NCBI GenBank assembly: GCA_900320925.1 | Contig: ONUD01000112.1 | Span: 1 to 12,965, forward strand | DNA: 12,965 bases | DNA from: an uncultured Eubacteriales bacterium | Lineage (GTDB): Bacteria > Bacillota > Clostridia > Oscillospirales > Acutalibacteraceae | Direction: 5' to 3' | Shown here: positions 1 to 6,276 of the stretch, one piece after another | Position numbering within the stretch: position 1 is the stretch's first letter | How the letters are laid out: the number at the start of each line of letters is the position of its first letter | Translations under genes and position numbers: made by a program | Notes under the pieces: model-generated | Told to the model about the DNA's origin: nothing | Databases searched by the model: none | Seen by the model: only the letters and a program-made list of their open reading frames with translations

Positions 1-832
1 CGGTATTGGCGGCAATGGTCACATCGGTACCAATGATAACGCCATCGGTGCAGGGGATATTGACCCCATTTTTCATGTGCTGTTCCAGCACCCGTTTTCT
101 GGCAATTTCGTTCAGTCGGGCAAGCTGGATACAGTCGTTGGCACCGAGAACGGAATCGGCATTGTTAGCTTTGTAGGCTAATACGGTTTTGCCTGTCTGT
201 TTGATAAGGGCAACGGTGTCTGTCAGATAGTATTCCCCTGTTTTTTCGCTTTTCTGCACTTTCCGCAGAGCCTCCAACAGAGCATCTACCTTGAACCAGT
301 AAGCTCCCGAATTGACTTCCTTGATGTTCCGAATGGCATCCGTCGCTTCCTTTTCCTCCACGATGGCTTTAAGCGTATTGTCAGCCGTTTCATGCACGAT
401 TCTGCCATAGCCTGTGGGATTGTCAATTTCTGCCGAGATGACAGTACAGCCTGTTTGTTGATGGGCAGTCCATGCTTCCCTGATGGTATCGGCACTGATA
501 AACGGAGCATCTCCGTTGAGAATCAACACATCACTGCCCCTGTGTCTTTCCAGAAACGACTCTGCCATCATCACGGCATGACCCGTACCGAGCCGCTGTG
601 CCTGAAAGACTCTCTCGACCTCAAACGGCAGGGTATCCAGATAGGACTCCACAAATTCATGCCTGCTTCCCGTGACGACGCATATATCGTCAATGCCCGC
701 TTCCCTTGCGGCATCGATGACCCATTTGAGCATGGGCTTGAACAGTACCTCTGCCATGACTTTGGGACGTTGGGAGTGCATTCTCTTGCCCTCGCCGCCT
801 GCCAGTATCACGGCACTTGTTTGATTGGTCAT
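1..832 (-). CDS. glmU: GlmU, bifunctional UDP-GlcNAc pyrophosphorylase / GlcN-1-P acetyltransferase (N-terminal part; runs off left edge)
   Basis: Translating the minus strand from the ATG at 832-830 gives 277 uninterrupted codons up to the window edge. Residues 1-230 look like a GlmU uridyltransferase domain. The nucleotide-binding loop LAGGEGKRM (10-18, with Lys where most family members have Thr) is followed by PKV, then QRLGTGHA, then LNGDAP (metal/UTP-binding Asp), then NPTGYGRIV and the VEEKEAT and NSGAYWF segments. From about residue 255 a hexapeptide-repeat pattern starts (GVIIG, then TDVTIA), the beginning of the left-handed beta-helix acetyltransferase domain. The family is about 450-460 residues, so roughly 180 residues lie outside the window. 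GlmU acts in the cytoplasm, acetylating glucosamine-1-P and then uridylylating it to UDP-GlcNAc for peptidoglycan. The start is supported by a GGAGGGG ribosome site 6 nt upstream. It is transcribed divergently from the M42 operon. Confidence 0.95.
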   Translation of the reverse strand, partial: MTNQTSAVILAGGEGKRMHSQRPKVMAEVLFKPMLKWVIDAAREAGIDDICVVTGSRHEFVESYLDTLPFEVERVFQAQRLGTGHAVMMAESFLERHRGSDVLILNGDAPFISADTIREAWTAHQQTGCTVISAEIDNPTGYGRIVHETADNTLKAIVEEKEATDAIRNIKEVNSGAYWFKVDALLEALRKVQKSEKTGEYYLTDTVALIKQTGKTVLAYKANNADSVLGANDCIQLARLNEIARKRVLEQHMKNGVNIPCTDGVIIGTDVTIAANT

Positions 833-838
833 AGGCTT

Positions 839-845
839 CCCCTCC
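839..845 (-). promoter_or_regulatory. Ribosome binding site of glmU
   Basis: On the minus strand GGAGGGG lies 6 nt before the ATG at 832. This near-perfect anti-SD match fixes the glmU start. Confidence 0.8.
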
Positions 846-872
846 AAAAGATTGATACACTTATATACTATC

Positions 873-901
873 ATATTATGTCGGAAAATACAAATGTGAA
901 A
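873..901 (-). promoter_or_regulatory. Possible glmU promoter (weak match)
   Basis: On the minus strand TTTCAC (901-896) and TAATAT (878-873) are separated by 17 nt in a very AT-rich stretch 40-70 nt before the glmU start. Each box is a modest match to sigma-A consensus. Other -10-like words (TATGAT at 875-870, TAGTAT at 870-865) sit in the same stretch, so the exact promoter cannot be chosen by eye. Confidence 0.3.
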
Positions 902-910
902 TCATGATTT
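899..910. repeat. 12-bp perfect palindrome in the divergent control region
   Basis: AAATCATGATTT reads the same on both strands. Adding the flanks gives a TGAAA...TTTCA-like dyad with a two-base offset. It lies between the glmU start and the plus-strand promoter, a typical place for a regulator site. No regulator family can be named from the sequence. A chance AT-rich palindrome is possible. Confidence 0.4.
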
Positions 911-917
911 TTCATGC

Positions 918-937
918 GTCTATCAAGTTTCATAGAC
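918..937. promoter_or_regulatory. Inverted repeat overlapping the -35 box (possible operator)
   Basis: GTCTAT (918-923) is mirrored by ATAGAC (932-937). The 8-base centre CAAGTTTC continues the dyad except for a C:C mismatch and a central G:T. The right arm covers five of the six bases of the -35 element (933-938) of the operon promoter, so a bound repressor would block RNA polymerase. The operator role is inferred from position and symmetry only. Confidence 0.4.
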
Positions 938-961
938 AAATGGGGAATTTTGTGGTATGAT
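933..961 (+). promoter_or_regulatory. Sigma-A-type promoter with extended -10 for the eight-gene operon
   Basis: TAGACA (933-938, 5 of 6 to TTGACA) and TATGAT (956-961, 5 of 6 to TATAAT) are exactly 17 bp apart. TGG immediately before the -10 supplies the extended -10 TGn motif. Transcription would begin near 967-969, giving a leader of about 27 nt before the first gene. This is the best promoter match seen in the window. Confidence 0.7.
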
Positions 962-994
962 AGGGTGGCAGTTGAATGGAAGGAATGGTAAGAA

Positions 995-2008
995 ATGAAA
1001 GAATTGTTAAAAAAACTTTGCATTGACAGGGGTGTTTCGGGCAATGAATCCGAAATGCTGGAAGTCATCAGAGAACTGACAGGCACCTTTGCAGAAGTGT
1101 CTGCGGATGCCATGGGCAACATACTGGTCACAATGGGGGACAGGAATGCTGACAGGCATATCATGTTAGATGCCCATATGGACAGAATCGGTCTGGTTGT
1201 CACCTATATCAATGAAGCGGGCTTCCTCAAGGCAGAGCCTGTCGGGGGCATTGACCTGCGTACCTTGCCAAGCAGTGCCGTGAAAGTACGGGGAAAGAAA
1301 ACTGTGCTAGGGGTTGTCTGCACCATGCCTCCCCATCTCTCCCAAAATGACACGGAACTTTCCAAGGACAATATCTGGATTGATACAGGACTGCCCGCCG
1401 AACAGGTGAAAGAACTGGTATCTCTCGGCGATACGATTATCGTGTGCAGTGTGTTCAGGGAGCTGCTCCACCATCAAGTGGCGGTATCGGCACTTGACAA
1501 CCGTGCAGGCTGTGCCGTACTGGTACGATGTGCGGAGCTTCTCAAAGAAAAAACACTTCCCTGCCGGCTGTCACTGGTATTTTCGGTGCAGGAGGAAACA
1601 GGCGAGTTAGGAGCCGGCATCTCTGCTTATACATTGAATCCCGATGAAGCAATCGTTGTCGATGTGGGGTTTGCCAAGCAGGACGGTGTACCCGATGAAA
1701 AAAGCGGCAAGATTGGCTGTGGGGTCATTGTCAGTATTTCCCCTGTCCTTTCCACGAAAGTGACTGACAAAATAAAGGCAATCGCCAAACGTCTGGAAAT
1801 CCCGTGTGACTATGAGGTATGCGGCGGCTCAACAGGCACCAATGCCGACAAGATTTCCGCCGCAAGGGACGGTATCATGACGGGCTGTATTTCCATTCCC
1901 GAAAAGAATATGCATACACAAGTCGAAGTCGTTTCCGTGGAAGATATGGAAAAAGCCGCAGAACTGCTTGCGGTTTATGTACAGGAGGGAGGTGTCCGCC
2001 ATGCTTGA
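995..2008 (+). CDS. M42-family metallo-aminopeptidase, first of two paralogues
   Basis: The 337-residue protein has the full set of M42 co-catalytic metal ligands in order: His61 and Asp63 (DAHMDRIG), Asp168 (SALDNR), the catalytic pair Glu200-Glu201 (VQEETG), Asp223 (VVDVG) and His307 (NMHTQ). Members remove N-terminal residues from peptides and usually assemble into large tetrahedral cytosolic dodecamers. The length is typical of the family. The start has GGAAGGA 10 nt upstream, and the gene is first behind the promoter at 933-961. Oddities are Arg64 where the usual motif has Glu after HMD, and a region around 108-132 that keeps little of the PxHLL...ERKKV segment seen in the second paralogue. 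The family call is secure. Specificity (glutamyl, lysyl or leucyl aminopeptidase, or endoglucanase-type misannotation) cannot be read from the sequence. It overlaps the next gene by 8 nt. Confidence 0.92.
   Translation: MKELLKKLCIDRGVSGNESEMLEVIRELTGTFAEVSADAMGNILVTMGDRNADRHIMLDAHMDRIGLVVTYINEAGFLKAEPVGGIDLRTLPSSAVKVRGKKTVLGVVCTMPPHLSQNDTELSKDNIWIDTGLPAEQVKELVSLGDTIIVCSVFRELLHHQVAVSALDNRAGCAVLVRCAELLKEKTLPCRLSLVFSVQEETGELGAGISAYTLNPDEAIVVDVGFAKQDGVPDEKSGKIGCGVIVSISPVLSTKVTDKIKAIAKRLEIPCDYEVCGGSTGTNADKISAARDGIMTGCISIPEKNMHTQVEVVSVEDMEKAAELLAVYVQEGGVRHA
1983..1992 (+). promoter_or_regulatory. Ribosome binding site that fixes the second M42 gene start at 2001
   Basis: AGGAGGGAGG lies 8 nt before ATG 2001. 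It favours 2001 over an in-frame ATG at 1968, which would extend deep into the preceding gene. Confidence 0.8.
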
Positions 2009-3011
2009 CGATACACTTTTGGAAAGACTGTGCAAGGCTGATGCACCGTCAGGCTTTGAAGAAGAGGTCAGGGACATCATTCTTGCAGAAATCCGGCCTT
2101 ATGCCGACAGTATCACCGTTGACAATATGGGCAACATCCTTGCCTTCAAGAAGGGCAGACTTTCGCCAAAGAAAAAACTTCTGTTATCAGCACATATGGA
2201 CGAAGTAGGCTTTATTGTCACGGATATCCAATCGGACGGCACACTGAAATTTGCCGGTGTAGGCGGTATTAACGACAGTGCTGTCTTTGCCAAGCAGGTG
2301 AAGGTCGGCAAACAGAAAGTGGCAGGTGTCATCAATGCCAAACCTGTCCACCTGTTAAATGCCGATGAACGGAAGAAAGTACCCAAAATGGACAGTCTTT
2401 GCATTGACATCGGTGCCAAAGATAAAGCAGATGCCGAACAGTATGTTTGTCTGGGGGATATGGTCGTATTTGACAGTCCGTATGAGAAGCAAGACGGAAG
2501 AATCATCGCCAAAGCCATTGATGACCGTTTCGGGTGTCTGGTGCTGATAGAAATGCTGAAACGGGAACTGCCGTATGATATGCATTTCAGCTTTGTGGTG
2601 CAGGAGGAAATCGGGCTAAGGGGAGCAAAAGCCGCCGCTTATACCATCAATCCCGATTGTGCCATTGTGGTAGAAGCCACCACTGCCGCTGATGTTCCCT
2701 TTGCGGAGGACGAAAAACGGGTATGCCTTGTCGGCGGCGGGGCAGTCGTGTCCTATCGGGACAGGTCAACCATCTATGATAAAGCGTATTATCAGATTGC
2801 CATGTCCGCTCCTGCGAAAACACAAACTAAAACCATGATTGCAGGCGGCAATGATGCAGGGGCGATTCACTGTTCACGGGGCGGTGTCCGTACCATTGCC
2901 ATCTCCTTGCCATGCCGATACATTCACTCTTCCAGCAGTCTGGCAAGCGTAGAAGATATGGAAGCCGTTTTTGAAACCGTCCAATACACCGCTGAAAGGA
3001 TTCTGTCATGA
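2001..3011 (+). CDS. M42-family metallo-aminopeptidase, second paralogue
   Basis: From ATG 2001 the product is 336 residues. It shows the canonical M42 pattern: His65 and Asp67 in SAHMDEVG, Asp174 in KAIDDRFG, Glu202-Glu203 in VQEEIGLRG, Glu225 in VVEATTAADVP and His309 in RYIHSS. The loop PVHLLNADERKKVPKM (115-130) is the standard family segment missing from its upstream neighbour. Both proteins share the N-terminal APSG/VSGN-type opening, an MGNIL strand and the VQEE block, so they probably arose by duplication and have diverged considerably. The predicted role is cytosolic aminopeptidase activity on small peptides. Paired M42 subunits are known to co-assemble in archaea (PhTET2/PhTET3), so a mixed complex is possible but inferred. 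The end overlaps the next gene in an ATGA junction. Confidence 0.93.
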   Translation: MLDDTLLERLCKADAPSGFEEEVRDIILAEIRPYADSITVDNMGNILAFKKGRLSPKKKLLLSAHMDEVGFIVTDIQSDGTLKFAGVGGINDSAVFAKQVKVGKQKVAGVINAKPVHLLNADERKKVPKMDSLCIDIGAKDKADAEQYVCLGDMVVFDSPYEKQDGRIIAKAIDDRFGCLVLIEMLKRELPYDMHFSFVVQEEIGLRGAKAAAYTINPDCAIVVEATTAADVPFAEDEKRVCLVGGGAVVSYRDRSTIYDKAYYQIAMSAPAKTQTKTMIAGGNDAGAIHCSRGGVRTIAISLPCRYIHSSSSLASVEDMEAVFETVQYTAERILS

Positions 3012-3769
3012 TTTTTTGCGTCACACCTGCGAGGGTCACAGACTTGCGGACACTTGCCAATGAAAAAAATCTGTATGCCTGCAAGATTGCCTGTCTGTTT
3101 GACAGCTACGGATTGTCATACCCGTTTGCCCGCTTCTGGCTACAGTATGACGGCACGGAACCTGTTACGGCGATTGCCGCCTATTACGGTGATTACACGG
3201 TACAGGCAACTGCCAAAACAGACGTTGCCGAACTGACGGAATTTTTGCAGATGACAGGCTTTTCCAGTGTGCTTTCCGAAAGGGAGATTTTTTCTGACAG
3301 TTACAGTGGCATTGTCATGGAGAAAGCTCCCCCGCATCAAAATGTCAAGGCGGAAAGCAATCCCGATTGGAAAGAAGTGTACCGGCTTTTGCAAAGCTGT
3401 CAAAGTGATACGTTTGAAGTCCCTGCCTACGAAGATTTCCTCTTGGATATGTCGCATAAAATCAGACATGGAACGGCTTTATGTGTAGGAGTGCATGAAA
3501 AGGACAAGTTGGCGGCAACGGCAATGACCATAGCACAGTCAAAGCATTGTGCTGTGATAGGAGCAGTGGCAACAAAGCCAGCTTTCAGACATTCGGGCTA
3601 TGGAGGGCAGTGTGTCAAGGCACTTTGCAGTTTACTGCATGACAGAAGCATTTTCATCATGCGTGATGAAGGGGAAAACGAGCATTTTTACCAATCATTG
3701 GGATTTGAAAACAAAGGAAAATTTTATATCAAAAGGGGAAAGAACCATGACACCGTTTTATCAGATTGA
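3008..3769 (+). CDS. GNAT-family N-acetyltransferase
   Basis: The 253-residue protein has a C-terminal GNAT fold at about 120-245. The CoA-pyrophosphate loop RHSGYGGQ (194-201) follows the strand AVIGAVATKPAF, and a motif-B-like segment EHFYQSLGFENKG is at 225-237. The first 110 residues do not match a motif I recognise and may be a degenerate second GNAT half or an extra domain. Members move acetyl from acetyl-CoA to an amine; the acceptor is unknown here. AAAGGA lies 7 nt before the start, which overlaps the upstream stop as ATGA. The last 23 nt overlap the next gene, so expression is coupled to both neighbours. Position between peptidases and a PLP enzyme hints at amino-acid or peptide metabolism, but this is only context. 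Confidence 0.85.
   Translation: MIFCVTPARVTDLRTLANEKNLYACKIACLFDSYGLSYPFARFWLQYDGTEPVTAIAAYYGDYTVQATAKTDVAELTEFLQMTGFSSVLSEREIFSDSYSGIVMEKAPPHQNVKAESNPDWKEVYRLLQSCQSDTFEVPAYEDFLLDMSHKIRHGTALCVGVHEKDKLAATAMTIAQSKHCAVIGAVATKPAFRHSGYGGQCVKALCSLLHDRSIFIMRDEGENEHFYQSLGFENKGKFYIKRGKNHDTVLSD
3732..3742 (+). promoter_or_regulatory. Ribosome binding site fixing the start of the PLP enzyme at 3747
   Basis: AAAGGGGAAAG lies just before ATG 3747 inside the end of the acetyltransferase gene. It supports this start over an in-frame ATG at 3600 that would add 49 residues read out of frame from the GNAT C-terminus. Confidence 0.7.
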
Positions 3770-4994
3770 TGACAAAATCCTGCAAGCTTCCGAAAAAGCC
3801 ATGGAGCTTTGCAAGCCCTATCTCGAAAGAACCGATGAAATCACGGAATATAACCAGCACAAAATGCTGAAAGCCTTTCAGAATGCCCGTGTCAGTGAAA
3901 GCTGTTTTGCAGGCTCAACGGGCTACGGCTACGGCGATAAAGGCAGAGAAGCACTTGACCAGGTGTTTGCAGAGGTCTTTGACACGGAGGACGCTCTTGT
4001 CAGACACCATTTTGCCAGCGGTACACATACCCTCACAGTGGCACTGTTCGGCGTATTACGACCAAATGACACCATGATTTCCGTGACAGGCACGCCCTAT
4101 GATACCTTGCAGGGGGTCATCGGCATGAACGGGGAATCCTCCGGATCTCTCAAGGAGTTTGGAATCCATTATCAACAGGTCGATTTGCTTGAAGATGGAA
4201 CCGTCGATTTTGAGGGCATGAAAAAAGCTGTCAAGCCCGATACCAAAATGGTTTATATCCAGCGTTCCAGAGGCTACTCCCTGCGTCCGACACTGACGGT
4301 CAAGGAAATCGGGGCAATTGCCCAGCTTGCCCATGAACTGGCACCCGATTGTATTGTCATGCTGGATAACTGCTATGGGGAGTTTGTAGAAACCATGACA
4401 CCGGCACAGGTCGGTGTTGACCTGATGGCAGGCTCTCTGATTAAAAACCCCGGCGGCGGCATTGCTCCCACAGGCGGCTATATTGCAGGCAAAAAAAAGT
4501 TAGTCGAAGCTTGCAGCTACCGCCTGACCACCCCGGGTACAGGCAAGGAAATCGGCTGTACCCTTGGCAGCAGCAGAGAATTGTTCATGGGTGCGTTCCA
4601 TGCCCCCCATGTCACGGGGGAAGCTGTCAAGACTGCCATCTTTACCTCGGCACTTTATGAAATTCTGGGCTATCGGGTGACACCCCGCTATGATGAAGTC
4701 AGGGGCGATATTATCCAAGCGGTCTTACTGGAAAATGCCGACAGACTGGTACGTTTCTGTCAGGGAATCCAGCAGGCTTCCCCGATTGACTCCTTTGTCA
4801 CGCCCGAACCGTGGGATATGCCCGGCTATGACAGCAAGGTCATTATGGCGGCAGGGGCATTTACCCTCGGCTCTTCCATTGAATTATCGGCAGATGCTCC
4901 TTTAAGAGAACCCTATGCCGTCTGGATGCAAGGCTCTCTGAACTTCCATACAGGCAAGCTTGCCGCCATGCTGGCTGCCTCCAACCTGCTCTGA
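3747..4994 (+). CDS. PLP-dependent enzyme of the 'aluminium resistance' / methionine gamma-lyase-like family
   Basis: The 415-residue protein is a fold-type I PLP enzyme. AGSLIKNPGGGIAPTGGY (228-245) is the family signature and carries the Schiff-base lysine, Lys233. Asp207 in MLDNCYGEF is placed to pair with the pyridine nitrogen, and HHFASGTHT (87-95) forms the phosphate-side loop. The family is related to cystathionine beta/gamma-lyases and is widespread in Firmicutes (YnbB in Bacillus subtilis). It is named after an aluminium-tolerance phenotype. The true substrate is not settled, so a sulphur-amino-acid lyase role is inference from homology. The start codon is chosen by the ribosome site at 3732-3742. 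The stop shares one base with the next start (TGATG). Confidence 0.92.
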   Translation: MTPFYQIDDKILQASEKAMELCKPYLERTDEITEYNQHKMLKAFQNARVSESCFAGSTGYGYGDKGREALDQVFAEVFDTEDALVRHHFASGTHTLTVALFGVLRPNDTMISVTGTPYDTLQGVIGMNGESSGSLKEFGIHYQQVDLLEDGTVDFEGMKKAVKPDTKMVYIQRSRGYSLRPTLTVKEIGAIAQLAHELAPDCIVMLDNCYGEFVETMTPAQVGVDLMAGSLIKNPGGGIAPTGGYIAGKKKLVEACSYRLTTPGTGKEIGCTLGSSRELFMGAFHAPHVTGEAVKTAIFTSALYEILGYRVTPRYDEVRGDIIQAVLLENADRLVRFCQGIQQASPIDSFVTPEPWDMPGYDSKVIMAAGAFTLGSSIELSADAPLREPYAVWMQGSLNFHTGKLAAMLAASNLL

Positions 4995-5830
4995 TGGGAG
5001 CGGTCTTTCTGTTCGGCACAGCGGGCATGATACTGAACCTGACACTCGGTATGGTCACCTACCTGCTTGGTCTGCATGAGGAGTTTACCTCTTATATGCT
5101 GTCGCTGATGGCAGTGACTGTCTTATCCATGCCGATACTGGCATGGCTCTGCTCCTGCGGCAGTCTGAAACGCTGTATCCGGCAATATGACAAAAAGCTT
5201 GGTTCCTTTGACAATGCACTGTTGGTGCTGACAGGCTTTAGCGGCTGTATGGTCATCAATCTGGTCATGGTGATTCTGACAGCACTGTTCCCGTTCATGG
5301 GAAGCGGTGAAACGGCTCTCCCTGACAGAACGGATCTGTATGGTATCAGTATGTTATTGCTTGCGGTTGCCGTATGTCCTGCGGTGTGCGAGGAAGTCGC
5401 TTTCAGAGGGTTTGTCATGGGCAGGCTCAAAGAATACGGGGACGGCTTTGCCGTTGTCATGTCCGCACTGGTATTCGGCATGATGCACGGCAATCTGTCC
5501 AAAATCCTGTTTGCCTTCCTGACAGGACTCCTGCTCGGCTGTATACGGCAGGCAACAGGTTCTTTGATTCCCTCCATGCTCGTGCATTTTTGCAACAATG
5601 CCGTATCGGTACTGTTCCATGCCTTTTACAATGTCAATTTCATTCTGCTGTTCCATGCAGGCATGATACTGCTCCTATTGTTGTCGGGCATGATGGTCTA
5701 TCGAAGAAAAGTAGAGCTGCTCCGTCTTTCCGTCAGCGGAACAGCCATAAAAACGACATTCCAACAACCTTTATTTTGGACATTTGTATCAGAGGTGGTG
5801 ATTATCGGATGGATGACGAATATTTCATGA
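4994..5830 (+). CDS. CPBP-family intramembrane metalloprotease (CAAX-like)
   Basis: The 278-residue, strongly hydrophobic protein has several membrane segments, at roughly 5-26, 34-54, 78-101, 117-132, 150-165, 170-186 and 215-235. It has the three CPBP motifs in order: EEVAFR (Glu133, Glu134, Arg138), FGMMH (Phe161 to His165) and HFCNN (His198, Asn202). These residues form the active site in Rce1-type enzymes. Bacterial members serve as signal/peptide proteases, in bacteriocin self-immunity or in unknown roles, and nothing here identifies the substrate. No toxin or bacteriocin precursor lies nearby. The start uses a TGATG junction with the upstream stop and has no evident Shine-Dalgarno, suggesting termination-reinitiation. 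The C-terminal 22 nt overlap tadA. Confidence 0.9.
   Translation: MGAVFLFGTAGMILNLTLGMVTYLLGLHEEFTSYMLSLMAVTVLSMPILAWLCSCGSLKRCIRQYDKKLGSFDNALLVLTGFSGCMVINLVMVILTALFPFMGSGETALPDRTDLYGISMLLLAVAVCPAVCEEVAFRGFVMGRLKEYGDGFAVVMSALVFGMMHGNLSKILFAFLTGLLLGCIRQATGSLIPSMLVHFCNNAVSVLFHAFYNVNFILLFHAGMILLLLLSGMMVYRRKVELLRLSVSGTAIKTTFQQPLFWTFVSEVVIIGWMTNIS
5791..5798 (+). promoter_or_regulatory. Ribosome binding site fixing the tadA start at 5809
   Basis: AGAGGTGG lies 10 nt before ATG 5809. The homologous TadA N-terminus begins at this ATG; sequence upstream in the same frame is out-of-frame CPBP coding. Confidence 0.6.
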
Positions 5831-6276
5831 GATGTGCCATAGAACAAGCGAAAAAAGCCTATGCCATTGAGGAAGTTCCCATCGGTGCGGTCGTTGTCAA
5901 AGACGGCGAAATTGTCGGCACAGGCTTCAACAGGCGTGAAACAGGCAAAAATGCCCTCTACCATGCGGAACTGTCGGCAATCAACGAAGCTTGTCAGCAT
6001 TTAGGCGGCTGGCGGTTATGGCAGTGTGATTTATATGTCACCCTCGAACCGTGTCCCATGTGTGCAGGAGCAATTATCAACTCCCGTATCAAAAGGCTTG
6101 TCTACGGTTCGTATGACTACAAAGCAGGCTCCTGCCAATCCGTTATCAACCTGTTTGCCCTGCCCTACAATCATAAGCCTGTTGTCATCGGCGGTATCCT
6201 CGAAGAAGAGTGTGCCGCACTGCTGTCAGGCTTTTTTAAAGAACTGCGAATCAAAAAGAAAGGTCAGTCCCTATGA
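5809..6276 (+). CDS. tadA: TadA, tRNA adenosine(34) deaminase
   Basis: The 155-residue protein matches TadA in length and motif order. VPIGAVVV (23-30) is followed by Asn41 in GFNRRE, the zinc/catalytic motif HAE (His52, Glu54) and the second zinc motif PCPMCAGAI (Cys82, Cys85). TadA converts A34 to inosine in the anticodon of tRNA-Arg(ACG) so that CGN codons can be read, and it is usually essential. Other cytidine/guanine deaminases share the zinc motifs, but TLEPCPMCAGAIINSRI and the WRLWQCDLYVT segment are typical of TadA. The start is 22 nt inside the CPBP gene with a ribosome site at 5791-5798. The end overlaps the next start as ATGA. A housekeeping gene inside this operon implies steady expression of the whole transcript. 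Confidence 0.95.
   Translation: MDDEYFMRCAIEQAKKAYAIEEVPIGAVVVKDGEIVGTGFNRRETGKNALYHAELSAINEACQHLGGWRLWQCDLYVTLEPCPMCAGAIINSRIKRLVYGSYDYKAGSCQSVINLFALPYNHKPVVIGGILEEECAALLSGFFKELRIKKKGQSL

Noticed and set aside
392..907. A 171-codon plus-strand frame at the left edge
   Set aside because: It is antisense to glmU, whose minus-strand translation shows clear conserved motifs.
1968..2000. Earlier start for the second M42 gene
   Set aside because: The strong AGGAGGGAGG site is placed for ATG 2001, and 1968 would translate through it.
3600..3746. N-terminal extension of the PLP enzyme from ATG 3600
   Set aside because: The extra 49 residues are an out-of-frame reading of the acetyltransferase, and the ribosome site and family N-terminus point to 3747.
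5374..5808. Long N-terminal extension of TadA
   Set aside because: TadA homology begins at 5809; upstream residues are a shifted reading of the CPBP protease and no fusion partner is recognisable.
4994..5830. CPBP protease as part of a phage-defence or bacteriocin-immunity system
   Set aside because: No toxin, bacteriocin precursor, nuclease or other defence gene is adjacent; neighbours are metabolic and housekeeping genes.
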